Positions 1 through 11,038 of a DNA stretch of 11,038 nt are shown here, one piece after another. Origin of the DNA: Clostridia bacterium (lineage in GTDB: Bacteria > Bacillota > Clostridia > Christensenellales > UBA1242); contig CAAGCR010000080.1 in assembly GCA_900768425.1 (NCBI GenBank), positions 1 through 11,038 of the forward strand, read 5' to 3'. A program made the translations under genes and the position numbers. The notes under the pieces are model-generated. The model ran no database searches and was not told where the DNA came from. It worked only from the letters and a program-made list of their open reading frames with translations. Positions within the stretch are counted from its first letter, which is position 1, and each line of letters begins with the position of its first letter.

Positions 1-16
1 AAACTGATGTTTATTC

Positions 17-100
17 AAACTGTGATGCCGTTATTTATAACGGATTTGCGTTAGCAAATTGATTTGTGAATGCAATGAATAAAGCAACATCACATAGTTT
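17..100. repeat. Cloverleaf-like palindromic element, copy 1
   Basis: An outer stem encloses consecutive hairpins. GTGATG (22-27) pairs with CATCAC (88-93), and after a 2-nt bulge AAACT (17-21) pairs with AGTTT (96-100). Inside, with no unpaired base between them, are two perfect 6-bp hairpins with 4-nt loops: CCGTTA/TAACGG (28-43, loop TTTA) and ATTTGC/GCAAAT (44-59, loop GTTA). The remaining 60-87 forms at best a weak third arm. The architecture resembles the element at 8324-8420, and the second hairpin shares its TTGC-N4-GCAA core. AAACTGATG at 1-9 nearly repeats the 5' strand (17-27) and could compete for the same 3' strand. The element ends 23 bases before the ATG at 124, so it could lie in that operon's leader. 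A dispersed repeat and a cis-acting RNA are both possible. Confidence 0.55.
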
Positions 101-123
101 ACTTTGTAGAATAATGGTGATTT

Positions 124-2493
124 ATGGCAACTTTTGTATATTATCTTATTGCAATAGTATCGGGGACAGGGCTGGTTGGTCTTGGCTTACTTTTTAATAG
201 GAAAGAAAGCGGAAAATTTAATAAATGTTTAAAAATTGTTTCGCTAATAATAGGTGTAGTTTTTCTTGTAAGATATATGCTTGGTGCAGATGCCATTCAA
301 AATATATTCAAACTCGGTGAAACACCTATTACAAATAAATTTTTAAACTTATGTGCTTTGTTTTTAGTTTGGTTTAGTTACGCATCGGCATTGCTTGTAA
401 GTATGTATGGCTTTTATGCAAAATATATCAAAAACTATATAAAATATTTTGCCCTGCCGGTGTCTTTTTTAAGTTTAATATTTATGCCTTTTCATTTCAC
501 CGCAATAATTGGTGAAAATGCAATAAACACTTTTTCGGTTAGGGGAATATTTTTTGCGTTAGAAATAGGCTTGGTATTTGCATATTGTCTTTTAATTTTT
601 ATTTTAAATATTAAAGAAAAATTATCAAATAAAAAAGAAAATAAAAGAATTAATATAAATCAAGAAAAAACAGAAAATACTAAAATAAATAATAAAAATA
701 CAAGGAAAAACAAAGAAAAATTAACTTTTAAACAATTTTTTATTAATATTTGGGATAATATTAAAGAATTTTTTAGAAAGTATTGGTTTAATATTTTTGC
801 AGGTATTGCCATAATTTTTAGCGTAATGCCCGCTTACACTTTTCAAGGTTTGTTTGGATATATCCATCAAACAATGACTTGTAAAAACTTTGAATTACCA
901 CATAGAGTTATTTTATATATAGGCATTATTTTACCATTTATAATTCATTTTTCTTTAAAAAATAAAGAGTACAAATTAAAAAGATTTTATCTTTTGTACA
1001 TATGCTTAGGAACACTTTTAACCTTTTCATTACATCACAAATTTGCATCATTTTTAGATCCTGTAAATTGGCCATTGCATTTGTGTAATACAGCAATGTA
1101 TATTATGCCTATTGTGCTTTTGTTCAATATGAAAAGATTTTTCTACTTCACATATTTTATAAATGTTGTAGGTGCATTCTTTGCAATGTTTATGCCAAAC
1201 TACGATGCAACAACCAATATGTTTGCAACAAGAATTTTAGTTTTTTATACCAACCATTATATAGCATTCTTTATGCCAATATTATTTGTATCACTAGGTA
1301 TGTTTGAAAAACCAAAGTTTAAACAATTTGTATATTCAATGCTAGGTTTTTTAGGTTATTTCATTTTAGTTTTAATATTAAATGCAATGTTTACCGGAAT
1401 GTTTGAAGCGGGACTTGCAAGTGCAAAAACTGACTTCTTCTTTATAAATTCGGACTTCATAGCCGACAAACTAGGCGAGTGGTGTAGACGGCTAATGGAT
1501 ATTACGGCGGTAATACATATTGGTAGAATAAATATGACCTTTTATCCATTGTATCAGTCAATTTTCTTTGTTGTGTATGTTGGAATAGGTCTTGCAATGT
1601 GGTTTATATACGAACAAGGCTACGAAATAGCCGCATCATTTGAAGATATACGAAATCGAAAAAGAGCAATAAAAAACGATAGATTAGCATTAGAAATTAA
1701 AGCAAACGGAAGGAGTTTAACCGAACCTATGGAAAAAGAATATGAAAATAAATTTGTACTAAAAGACTTTTCTAAAAAGTATGCGGGAAGCAATGTGTAT
1801 GCGGTTGAAAATGCAAACCTCGAAGTAAATGGCGGAGAAATTTTTGGCTTTTTAGGGCCAAATGGCGCAGGTAAATCAACCATAATAAAAACCACAGTTG
1901 GTATACAACCAATAACAAGCGGTGATATTTATGTGTGTGGTTATGATGTAAAAACACAAAGTGTAGAAGCAAAAAAACAAATAGGTTATGTTCCTGACCA
2001 TTATGCTTTGTATGAAAAACTTACAGGCAGAGAGTACATAAACTATATTGCCGACCTATACGATGTTAGCCAAGAAGATAGACAAGAAAGAATAGAAAAT
2101 ATGGTTAAACGCTTTGAACTTACAACCGCTTTTGATAATCAAATAAAAACATACTCTCATGGTATGAAGCAAAAAATAGCAATTATGTCCGCTTTGGTTC
2201 ATAATCCTAAAATTTGGATACTAGACGAACCATTAACAGGACTAGATCCAAATAGTATTTATCAAGTAAAAGAATGTATGAAGGAACACGCCAAGGCTGG
2301 CAATATTGTATTTTTTTCTAGCCATATAATTGATGTGGTGGAAAGAATTTGTGATAGAATTGCTATAATTAAAAAAGGACACATTCTAACCGTAAAATCT
2401 GTAAAAGAAATTGAAGAGAGTGGAGAAGCTCTTGAAAAATTCTATATGGACACAATCGGTCAAAATATTTACGAAGAAAACAAGGGTGAATAA
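124..2493 (+). CDS. YwaF/TMEM164-like membrane protein fused to ABC transporter ATPase
   Basis: This 789-residue protein joins a polytopic membrane region (about residues 1-505) to a full ABC ATPase domain (about 546-780). The ATPase has every motif: Walker A GPNGAGKST (578-586), Q-loop Q619, signature YSHGMKQK (677-684), Walker B ILDEP (699-703), D-loop LTGLDP (704-709) and H-loop H734. The signature starts SHG rather than the usual SGG, a variant common in ABC-2-type ATPases. Residues 225-505 resemble the YwaF/TIGR02206 (TMEM164) family, including its PLHLC motif (H319, C321). Residues 1-165 hold about five helices and look like a diverged second copy (LNLC at 74-77). A charged Lys/Asn-rich linker spans about 164-215. 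The start follows GGTGA at 116-120. Its stop overlaps the permease start, so it most likely energises that permease. The substrate is unknown. Confidence 0.85.
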   Translation: MATFVYYLIAIVSGTGLVGLGLLFNRKESGKFNKCLKIVSLIIGVVFLVRYMLGADAIQNIFKLGETPITNKFLNLCALFLVWFSYASALLVSMYGFYAKYIKNYIKYFALPVSFLSLIFMPFHFTAIIGENAINTFSVRGIFFALEIGLVFAYCLLIFILNIKEKLSNKKENKRININQEKTENTKINNKNTRKNKEKLTFKQFFINIWDNIKEFFRKYWFNIFAGIAIIFSVMPAYTFQGLFGYIHQTMTCKNFELPHRVILYIGIILPFIIHFSLKNKEYKLKRFYLLYICLGTLLTFSLHHKFASFLDPVNWPLHLCNTAMYIMPIVLLFNMKRFFYFTYFINVVGAFFAMFMPNYDATTNMFATRILVFYTNHYIAFFMPILFVSLGMFEKPKFKQFVYSMLGFLGYFILVLILNAMFTGMFEAGLASAKTDFFFINSDFIADKLGEWCRRLMDITAVIHIGRINMTFYPLYQSIFFVVYVGIGLAMWFIYEQGYEIAASFEDIRNRKRAIKNDRLALEIKANGRSLTEPMEKEYENKFVLKDFSKKYAGSNVYAVENANLEVNGGEIFGFLGPNGAGKSTIIKTTVGIQPITSGDIYVCGYDVKTQSVEAKKQIGYVPDHYALYEKLTGREYINYIADLYDVSQEDRQERIENMVKRFELTTAFDNQIKTYSHGMKQKIAIMSALVHNPKIWILDEPLTGLDPNSIYQVKECMKEHAKAGNIVFFSSHIIDVVERICDRIAIIKKGHILTVKSVKEIEESGEALEKFYMDTIGQNIYEENKGE

Positions 2494-4202
2494 TGGAAAA
2501 GGTATTAAAAGGTAATTTTAATAAAAAAGAAACCGTTAAACGCGGTGGCTTTTTCAAGCAATTAAAAACACTTGTATTGCTGCAATTAAAAGATAAAATA
2601 GACTTTTCATTCTTAAAAAGCAAAAAGAAAACATTATTTAAAGTAATCTATAGTATATTGTTGTTCTCAGGACTAACCGCTTTAATTACAATTATGTTTT
2701 CGGTAATTATCAAGTTTGGAATTTTCTCATTTTTGCAAACACTAAATTTTAGAGCTTTTTTGGTACTAATGACATTCTTGTTAATTTTGTCATTTTCCTC
2801 TTGTTTAGTCAATGTTACAAAAACCCTATATTTTTCAAAAGATAACCCAGTTTTAATGACAATGCCTGTACCAAACGGAACAATATTTGCATCAAAATTG
2901 ATAGTGTGTTACATCTATGAATTAATAAAAAATGTAAGTTATATTTTGCCATTTTTGTTGGCTTACGGCATAGTTATGAAATTATCTATTTTATATTTCT
3001 TATGGAGTATATTTTCATTATTATTAATCACAACAATAATCATATGCCTTTGCGGACTATTATCAATTCCAGCAATGTATATTTCAACCGCACTCAAACG
3101 TCATAAAGTTTTGGAATATATAGTCGTTGGCGTATTTGTAGGCGGATTAACTTTGGCGTTAATTTACGTAATAGGTTTAATTCCGGAAGATATTGACCTA
3201 GTTAGAGATTGGGGAAAACTATACTGGAATATTCAAGGCTTTTTAGGTGAATTTGCAAAAATATTTGTAGTTTTTGATTATTTTTTACAACTTCTAACAG
3301 GTATGGTTTACAACTCAACCATATTTTCACCATTTACAATACCAAACTTAATAACCTTTGGTGTATGCGTGGGCATTATGGTTGTGTGCGTATTATCAAT
3401 TAAATTTTTATCAAAACCATTATTCTTAAAAATGGTTAGCACACCTTTTGAATACAAAAAAGACGAAAACATAAAACCAAAACGCAATAAAAAAATGGCT
3501 AAACTTCCATCGGCAGTTATTCAACAAGCAAAAAGAGAAGTTCGTACACCAAGTCTAATTTATAGCATAGCGGTTGTTGCACTTTTAACTCCTATTGCAA
3601 TATTTTTGCAAAACAAAATAATCGGTGCAATGGATACAAAAATTTTAGGCGAGTACATGGGGGTTGCCTTTAACATTTTAATTATCTTACTTATGATGCT
3701 TTCATCAAATGTTATTCTTGCGAGTATTTTCAGCCAAGAAGGAAATTCGGCATACTTAAATAAAATTGTTCCCGTAGCATTTGGTATACCACTAACGGGA
3801 AAACTGTTGACTAATGCTTTTATATGTATATTATCAATAATATCATCTTGCATAATAATTGATGTCTTTGCTCATATAGGAGTGTTTGCTACAATCTTGC
3901 TCGCATTATCGTTAATATTTGTTTACATTGCTCATTTATATTGGAGTGCCGAGTTTGACATAATGAATCCACAAAACAGGTTATATCAAACAACAGGAAA
4001 AGAACAGAAAAATCCAAACGAGAGGAAAAGTACTATTTGTGCATTTATAATCTCTGCCATTTTTGCTTTTGCTAGTTTTTTCTTAATGAAAGAAAATATT
4101 AGAGTTGTCTTTATTAAATTGCTATTTATATCTCTTATTTTTTGTATAATTCGCGTGTATTTATTCTATACCAAAGTAAGTTTATATTATAAGGAAAAAT
4201 AA
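2493..4202 (+). CDS. ABC-2-type transporter permease, 12-helix two-half form
   Basis: This 569-residue protein is almost entirely hydrophobic, with about twelve predicted helices in two halves separated by a basic cytoplasmic loop near residues 325-350. Each half has an ABC-2-like motif after its second helix: FSKDNPVLMTMPVP (near 114) and FSQEGNSAYLNKIVPV (near 413), each followed by a Lys about ten residues later. This points to an internally duplicated permease, so one polypeptide could supply the whole membrane pore. Its ATG shares a base with the upstream TAA (TAATG), and AAGGG in the end of the upstream gene serves as ribosome site, so translation is probably coupled. The ATPase partner is the domain fused to the YwaF-like protein. 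I infer an exporter or membrane-remodelling transporter; the sequence gives no substrate. Confidence 0.85.
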   Translation: MEKVLKGNFNKKETVKRGGFFKQLKTLVLLQLKDKIDFSFLKSKKKTLFKVIYSILLFSGLTALITIMFSVIIKFGIFSFLQTLNFRAFLVLMTFLLILSFSSCLVNVTKTLYFSKDNPVLMTMPVPNGTIFASKLIVCYIYELIKNVSYILPFLLAYGIVMKLSILYFLWSIFSLLLITTIIICLCGLLSIPAMYISTALKRHKVLEYIVVGVFVGGLTLALIYVIGLIPEDIDLVRDWGKLYWNIQGFLGEFAKIFVVFDYFLQLLTGMVYNSTIFSPFTIPNLITFGVCVGIMVVCVLSIKFLSKPLFLKMVSTPFEYKKDENIKPKRNKKMAKLPSAVIQQAKREVRTPSLIYSIAVVALLTPIAIFLQNKIIGAMDTKILGEYMGVAFNILIILLMMLSSNVILASIFSQEGNSAYLNKIVPVAFGIPLTGKLLTNAFICILSIISSCIIIDVFAHIGVFATILLALSLIFVYIAHLYWSAEFDIMNPQNRLYQTTGKEQKNPNERKSTICAFIISAIFAFASFFLMKENIRVVFIKLLFISLIFCIIRVYLFYTKVSLYYKEK

Positions 4203-4204
4203 TT

Positions 4205-4723
4205 ATGAAAAAATCTACTACATTATTAATTTTTATAATTTACCTAGCATCTATTGTTGTTATAGGTTTTTTCGGTATGAAAATTAAAGTTTATGATGAA
4301 GTAAAGTATGTAAAATCAATAGAGATGAGTGTAGAAGCGGAAAACAAAAAAATGTACACCTTTGCCGAAGACGGAATTGACCAAGTAACAGGTAATAAAA
4401 AATATAAACTAACAGTCAATTTTGACGAGCATTTGGTTGCAAGTTTTACTCGCAAAAATGGAACAATAGAAGATAGAAAATATGTTCCACTTTCGCTAAT
4501 ACCATATGTAACCTATGATACAGGAGATGTTGCAAACAGTGAAGAAGAAAGCATTAAATATAGTATTTCTAACACTCTTTTAGAAGATAGAGAACTAATC
4601 TCTTTGTCGGTTAGAGGACAACTACTATGTTTTAAAAACAATATTGCTTTTATGATTTATGTTAATCCGGCATCAAAAGCAGGTAACGGAAAAGGTGCAG
4701 TTATTTCTGTTTATGTGGTTTAA
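4205..4723 (+). CDS. Membrane-anchored extracytoplasmic protein of the ABC operon, unknown function
   Basis: The 172-residue product has one N-terminal hydrophobic segment (about 7-27) after two lysines, and no lipobox cysteine, so it is probably a signal anchor with about 145 residues outside the cell. The exposed part alternates short polar and hydrophobic stretches, as in a beta-rich fold, and I do not recognise a family. The start lies 2 bases after the permease stop, with AGGA at 4192-4195 as ribosome site, and the operon terminator follows its stop. The position suggests an accessory or substrate-contacting subunit of the transporter; this is inference from gene order only. Confidence 0.75.
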   Translation: MKKSTTLLIFIIYLASIVVIGFFGMKIKVYDEVKYVKSIEMSVEAENKKMYTFAEDGIDQVTGNKKYKLTVNFDEHLVASFTRKNGTIEDRKYVPLSLIPYVTYDTGDVANSEEESIKYSISNTLLEDRELISLSVRGQLLCFKNNIAFMIYVNPASKAGNGKGAVISVYVV

Positions 4724-7700
4724 TTATTAAATTTTATCAAAAAATTAACAAATTTTAAGGTTTTTTATAAACAATATGATATTTTTATCAAATTTTATAA
4801 AAAGCCTTTTTATTTTTAGTGTTTTACAATAGTAATAACGCGCAATAAATAAGAACATCAAATAAATAAATTACTAATTTTTCACAACAAAGATATTAAT
4901 AATAAAGATTTAAAAGAAAAGCAGAATTAAATATTTGCTTGATTTTATTATTATGATTTGTTAATATGTATATATTACAAATTTAGACAAAAAATATTAT
5001 AAAAGGAGTTTTTATGAAAACAAAAAAAATAAGTATAGTCTTTGCAATTTTCTTATGTGCATTTTTTGGTGTGTTTTTTAGTGCGTGCCAAGAGCCGACT
5101 ATACAAGAAATATTTGTAAAAGATGATTCTATTGTAACAACTATTGAACAAGATTCTGTATTCTCAACCGATGGCATTATTATTATGGCAAAATTATCTA
5201 ACGGTAAGGAACAAGAGTTAAATGCAAGTGATTGCACTTTCTCATCTATTGACACATCGTTAATAGGAACTCAAACTTTAATTATCCGTTATGATATTTT
5301 TAAAACAGAAATTACAATAAAAATTATTGCAAAAGCAAAAGGTTATACAATTCTTGGGTTTAATGACCCTACTTTTGTTTCGGTATATAATAGAAATAAA
5401 ACAACACAAAACGAGTACAAAAAAACCGGTTCACAAGGTCAAAAAGGTTTTACCGATTTGAATAATGAATATTTAGTTGGTGATGACAACGCGTTTGTTT
5501 ATAGCCCTGTTATGCAAATTAAAGATAGCAACAACAATCCATCTGAATTATCAGAGTATAAGGCAGATATTAAAGTTTATGTCTTTGATAAAAACACAAA
5601 TGAATATAAATTGTTAAATGAAACAGAAAAAGCAAACTATGTCAGCGTAGACTCAACAAAACATACATTTGATTTTACAGAGCAAGCAATCGGAAATAAA
5701 TTTAAAATTTCGGTTCTTCCTAGTGATATGACCGAAACCGAAGAGTTGATTATTTCAGCAAGTGTATTTGCTTTTAAAGTCGTTGATGGTTGGAACGCAT
5801 ACTCAGCAAAAGATATATCTTTGTTTGATAATCTAAACGCATTAGATAAATGGACTGAATATAAAACAGCAAACAATATTCCGCTTGATATAAAAATCAA
5901 TGCACTAATTTTGCATAACGATATTTCAATAACTGATAATGATATTCCAAAAGCTCATTTTTTAGGTGATAATGAAGTTAAACCATCTGATGAAGACTAT
6001 GATAGAGCATATGGTTCTTTAAAAGATAGTTATGGTGAAGATTATGGATTAATATATAACCGCTATTTAGAAAGTGGAGAAACATTTACCATTGAAGGAA
6101 ACTATTTCCAATTATCTGCAGAAAATATAAGGTTAATTGCTCGTGAAATGGTTAAAGGAAATTATCCTGTGGTTAAAGAAGGTGAAGCAATCACTGTTCA
6201 TACAGCACTTTTTGGATTTAGAGGCGTAGAAAATAGTGCAAATAAAGCAAAATATAATGTTAATAATATCTCACTATTCGGTAACACTAAAAAATCAGAA
6301 ACAACAGCACTTTCCGGTGGCTTAATATTTATGAAAGCACAAAATGCTGATTTTAACGCATACAACAACTTATCTCAATGCTGGTTTATATCTTATTTCT
6401 TTGAAGGAAATAATGATTATAGTGACAATATTTCACACGTGCTAGAAAAAGTAAATTGCTTTGATGCCTACAATACAATGATATATAACTGGGCAAACAG
6501 AGATTTAAGCATTAAAAATTCCGTTATGATTGGTGCGGGTGGTCCAGTTATGATTTGTGACCACACTCAAAACAATGAAACAACCGGTGATGGCGGGCAT
6601 ATTACTAATGTTAAAGTATATAACTCAGTGTTAGAATCATATGTTGCTGGCTCGGAAGGTTGGTTTGCCACCTATTCAGGTTCAGGTGCATTGGTTGGAC
6701 AAATTAAAGCATTTAGTCCAATGTTTGCCGAATTTAACAAAACTTTAACTAATGCTAGTGGTGAAAAAATAAATTTAGTAGCCGTATATAAATCTGGCTC
6801 TGTTCAGGGATTGACTAATAGTTTTATTCGTGGAACATATAAAGTTGATGGACACGAAACAGGTTTATCTTTAACAAATGACCAAAAATATTTAGAATTT
6901 GCATACGAAACAGGCTTAGCTGCGGAAATTAAGCAAAATGTCTGGAGTCAATTAAAAGCAGGTGCAATAGCTCAAGGTGCTGATGAAACCACAGCTGAAG
7001 CTTATGCAGATGCAAATGTATATGCTCAAACTATGGCTTACTTAAATAGTAATGATACAACAGCACAAGGCTATAAAACACAATTAATAGCGGGTGTAAA
7101 ACAATTCGCCTCACATGGTATGTTTATGCAAACAGATAGTGGTGCGGTGGCATTCCCAAATTCTGATGGCACATGGTATAAACAAGCGAGTGTAAACTTT
7201 GATGGAACACCAGATGCAACAAAAATGTCTGCAACAAAAGAGAACCTTTATGTATATCTACCAAACGGTATGGCAGCAGTTTTAGGTATGTTTGATAAAG
7301 CATAATATACAATAGAAAATATGAACATATATTCAAATATAAAAACAAAACAAGGTAAAGGAATTATTAAAACCTTACCTTGTTTTTTTATATAAAAATG
7401 ACATTTTAAAAATTAATCGTTTTTATTTTCGTAATTGTTGTTAGTAATTAAATATAATTTTCCGTTTGTCAAAATAGGCGATATTATTAGCCAAATAGCA
7501 GATACAGCAACTAAAACATAAACAATAATTGTTCCTACTGCCGGATATGCTCCAAAAATAGTGGATACTAGGTTAAAGTTGAAAATACCAACAAGACCCC
7601 AGTTTAAACCGCCTATGATTAAAATAATATACGCTATTAAATTTGCAATTACCATAAAACCTCCTTTACATTTAGTTTTGGCGATTATATAATATTTATT

Positions 7701-10700
7701 CATTAAAAAATATTTTAATTAAATGTTGTTTTTCTCTTGCAAAAATTGTATAAAATAATTACAATAGTGCAAGTATAAAAGGAAAAAATTATGAACGTTT
7801 GGAAAGATTTTAATAAAGACAGAATTTCGCCAGAAGAATTTGTTGCTTACATTGAAATTGAAGCCGGCAGTAAAAACAAATATGAACTAGATAAAGAAAC
7901 AGGCTTAATAATATTAGATAGGGTGTTGTTTACTAGCACGCACTATCCTATGAATTATGGGTTTATTCCACTTACAATATCAGAAGACAAAGACCCATTA
8001 GATGTATTTGTTCTATGCAGTCAACCTATTGAAAAAATGAGTTTAGTTAAATGTTACCCAATAGGTATTGTTACAATGAGAGATCGTAACGAAATGGATG
8101 AAAAAATTATTGCGATTCCTTTTGGTGACCCACAATATAACGGCTATAAAGATATATCAGAATTGCCAGCACATATCTTGCAAGAACTAGAACACTTTTT
8201 GTCAGTTTATAAACAACTAGAAAATAAAAAGGTTGAAATTTTAAGTACAGGTGGCAGTCAAGATGCAAAAGATTGCATTAAAAAATGTATGGTTGAATTT
8301 GAAAAGTATGTGAAAAATAATTAGTGAGCCAGCAAACCACTGGAAGTAAAATTTTGCTACGGCAAAATTTTTGAAATTGCCAAAGCAATTTCGTTTGATA
8401 ATCAAACACTTCCAGTTCACCTTAACAAAAAAGAAGCGCTTTGAATATTTTTATAAAGCAAAAAACAAACAACGAAAAAATTGATGTTTTAAAAGGAATT
8501 TATTTAATAACAAACATTTTAAATGATTTAATTCAATATATATAAAATCAAAAAAAGACAAAGTTATTTGTGATAATGACTTTGTCTTTTTTTTGATAAA
8601 ACTCTATAAATTTTTTAATAATAATTATTCTTCTTCCGGTTGTTCTTCTGTAGTGAAGGTAAAGGTAGATAATCTTTGGAATTTTAAACTAATAGTAGGT
8701 GTGCCGGCAATGTTTAGTTGTAAGTCCTCATTTTCTTGGTTTACACCATTGTTTAAAGTTATACCAACGGTTTCTTCTTCGGTGCTTTCTGCTTCATTTT
8801 TTAATTCTATTACATCTTTTGTTACATCATCATTTCCGGCAATTCTTGCGTTGGTTGAAGAAACAAAGGTTATATCATCTTGAACATAAGTAACAACAAT
8901 TCTAACAAAAATATCGTTTTGTGCATTGTAAGCAAAAGGGTATTGGTCTTCGCTATATATGTCAGTGCTATTAAATGTAATTTTATTGTCAAATGTCTCA
9001 CTTTCGGCTGTGTAAGTTAAAGTCAATAAATTTTCTATTGAACCTAAATATATCTCTATTTTAGTAACCAAGGTGTTTTGATTTTGTTCTGTAACAATTC
9101 CACTATTTAAGCTAATATCCGTAAGAGAGAAAAACTCTAAATAAGGAGAAGTAAATATAGCAACATAATTGCCAGCGGTTTCACTGTTTACTTCAAATGT
9201 GTATTCAGCATCAGTGCTTGCAACTTTGTTATTTAAAAGCCAGCAAAAGAACTTGTTTGTGCTAGAACTAGAAGTCGCAGGAATGGCTTTTATAGTAACA
9301 CTGTCACCTTCGTTATAAATGGCATTGCCACCTTCAATGCTTCCTAAATTAGCACCAAAGGTTTTTACCGTAATTTCATATTTTGCAGGAGTTTTTGTGC
9401 AACCGGCAAATATGCAACAAACAAAGGCAAGTGATAAAATAAGAGTTAAAATAAAATTTCTTTTTTTCATAAAAACCTCATTAAAAAATCTATCTATATA
9501 TTATTAAATATATTTTTTGCAAAAAAGTCAAATTATTTATATATTTTTAAAAGAATATTAAATTTAATACCAAATTTTTTAAAAGAATTCTAAATAAGTA
9601 AAATAATTTGTAAATAAATGAAAAAATATTTAAGTAAATTACAAAAATAAGACAAATTTTATTTTTGAAGTGAATTTTTCAAAATTATATAACTTTTGAA
9701 AACAACTCAAAAATAAATATGTCTTATTTTTTAATTAGTATTAATTTGTTTTTTAATCTAAATTAACAGTTTCCCAAAGTGGATTATGTGTGAATAATTG
9801 ACTTGAACGATGACCTTTCCCGGTGATATAGTTGGCGGTAGGTTTAACAAGTTTTGCGGTTTTTCTTCTAAAATTAGCATCTAAAAGTTTTTCACCTAAA
9901 ATGGTTTCATAGCAATTTTTAAGTTCGGTTAAAGAAAATTCTTTTGGAATTAAGTTGAAAATAATATCGGTGTATTCTAATTTATTTTTTAATCTTTCAA
10001 GAGCATAATAAATTATCTTAATATGGTCAAAGGCAAGCGAATTTTGTGCAATTTCAACTTTTTTAATCTCTTCTAAGTTGTTTTTAGTAACACTCACTAT
10101 CAATTTATTTTCTAATGTTAAATTTTCATTAGATAAATCAATTTTAACTTCCTTTACAATAGAATATCCGTTATCTTCTTGCTTTTTGCTTAAAATATTT
10201 TCACTAATGTTTATATTAAACCATTCGCCATTTTCTAGTTGTTCTTCTTGATTTGTTAAAATCAAATAACTGCAACTAATGACTCTTGTTCTAGGGTCAC
10301 GAGATTTTTCACCAAAGGTAAAAAGTTGCTCAGAATAAAAATTGCTTAAATTAACTTTATTTTTTACACACTTTTTCATTGTTTCGCCCAACTCGTAATT
10401 TAAGTCAATAAATGTGCCAACAACGGCAAAAGTGTCTTTAAAAGGAGAGTATTGCCTTTTAGTTAAAAATACTTGCAATTTTTTTTCTGGCAATTTTCTG
10501 TAATTTTTAGATTCATTGTCTTTTAGTCTAAAAATTACAGCATCAACAGTAACACTAGGCTTTTGATATTCGCTGTCGCTATATAACTCTAAAAATTTTT
10601 TATCTTCCTTTGATAAATTCATAATAACCTCATATAAAAACATTTGATATTTTCAATAAAATATTATCACATTTATAAACATTTTTCAACATACTTTTTG

Positions 10701-11038
10701 TTAAAGTCATCTATTATATTTTGATAATTGCAGTTTATAAATGGTTTTGCTTGTTTAATAAGTTCATCATCAATTCCATAATATGCTCCGGCAATAGAGC
10801 AGGCAATAGCCGCAATCGTGTCTGTATCACCGCCTATTGAAATACTTTTTCTTAAACAATCCTCAAAGTTTTCGCTAATTAAAAAGCAATAGAGTGCATA
10901 AGGAACAGAATTAACAGTTTTAGAAGTAAAAATGTAATTCCTTTGCAAATATTCTAGGTTGTAATCATAAGTAAGGTTAGTTTCATTTATTATAAAATCT
11001 TTAATTTCATCTTTGCTTTTGTTTTTTCTCGCCAAAAA

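Overview
The window is very AT-rich, with strong Shine-Dalgarno sites, ATG starts, TAA/TAG stops and standard-code reading frames. Lipobox-type lipoproteins, a DUF378 membrane protein and a Nudix/winged-helix regulator fit a low-GC, probably uncultured, Bacillota (Clostridia-like) bacterium. This assignment is inferred from gene content and composition; no marker gene is present.

Layout. (1) 17-100 holds a structured palindromic element just upstream of the first gene. (2) 124-4723 is a tight three-gene operon: a YwaF/TMEM164-like membrane protein fused to an ABC ATPase, a 12-helix ABC-2-type permease whose start overlaps the first gene's stop (TAATG), and a small membrane-anchored extracytoplasmic protein. 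It ends in a hairpin terminator at 4757-4817. (3) 5014-7305 is a large single-gene lipoprotein with its own promoter and terminator. It has a bacterial Ig-like domain followed by a probable beta-helix region. (4) 7413-7655 (minus) is a DUF378 membrane protein, divergent from ppa (7791-8324, plus), the family I inorganic pyrophosphatase. (5) 8324-8420 is a near-perfect four-way-junction palindromic element starting at the last base of the ppa stop codon. The rest of that gap holds no gene (8426-8549 has only a short AAGCGCTT palindrome), then a bidirectional terminator at 8550-8594. (6) 8625-9470 (minus) is a second lipoprotein, with an InlB-B-like repeat domain. (7) 9471-9752 has its promoter, a pair of direct repeats and a long imperfect hairpin. 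(8) 9753-11038 (minus) carries a partial ADP-ribosylglycohydrolase followed by an NrtR-like regulator with a degenerate Nudix box.

How it fits together. The first operon looks like a complete ABC exporter or membrane-remodelling unit, with the ATPase covalently joined to a YwaF-like membrane module. The last two genes suggest an ADP-ribose/NAD unit: an enzyme that can release ADP-ribose next to a regulator of a family known to sense it. The least expected features are the two cloverleaf-like elements at 17-100 and 8324-8420, which share architecture and a TTGC-N4-GCAA hairpin core although the rest of their sequence differs, and the YwaF-ABC fusion with an apparent hidden internal duplication. 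No tRNA, rRNA, CRISPR array, transposase or phage gene was seen.
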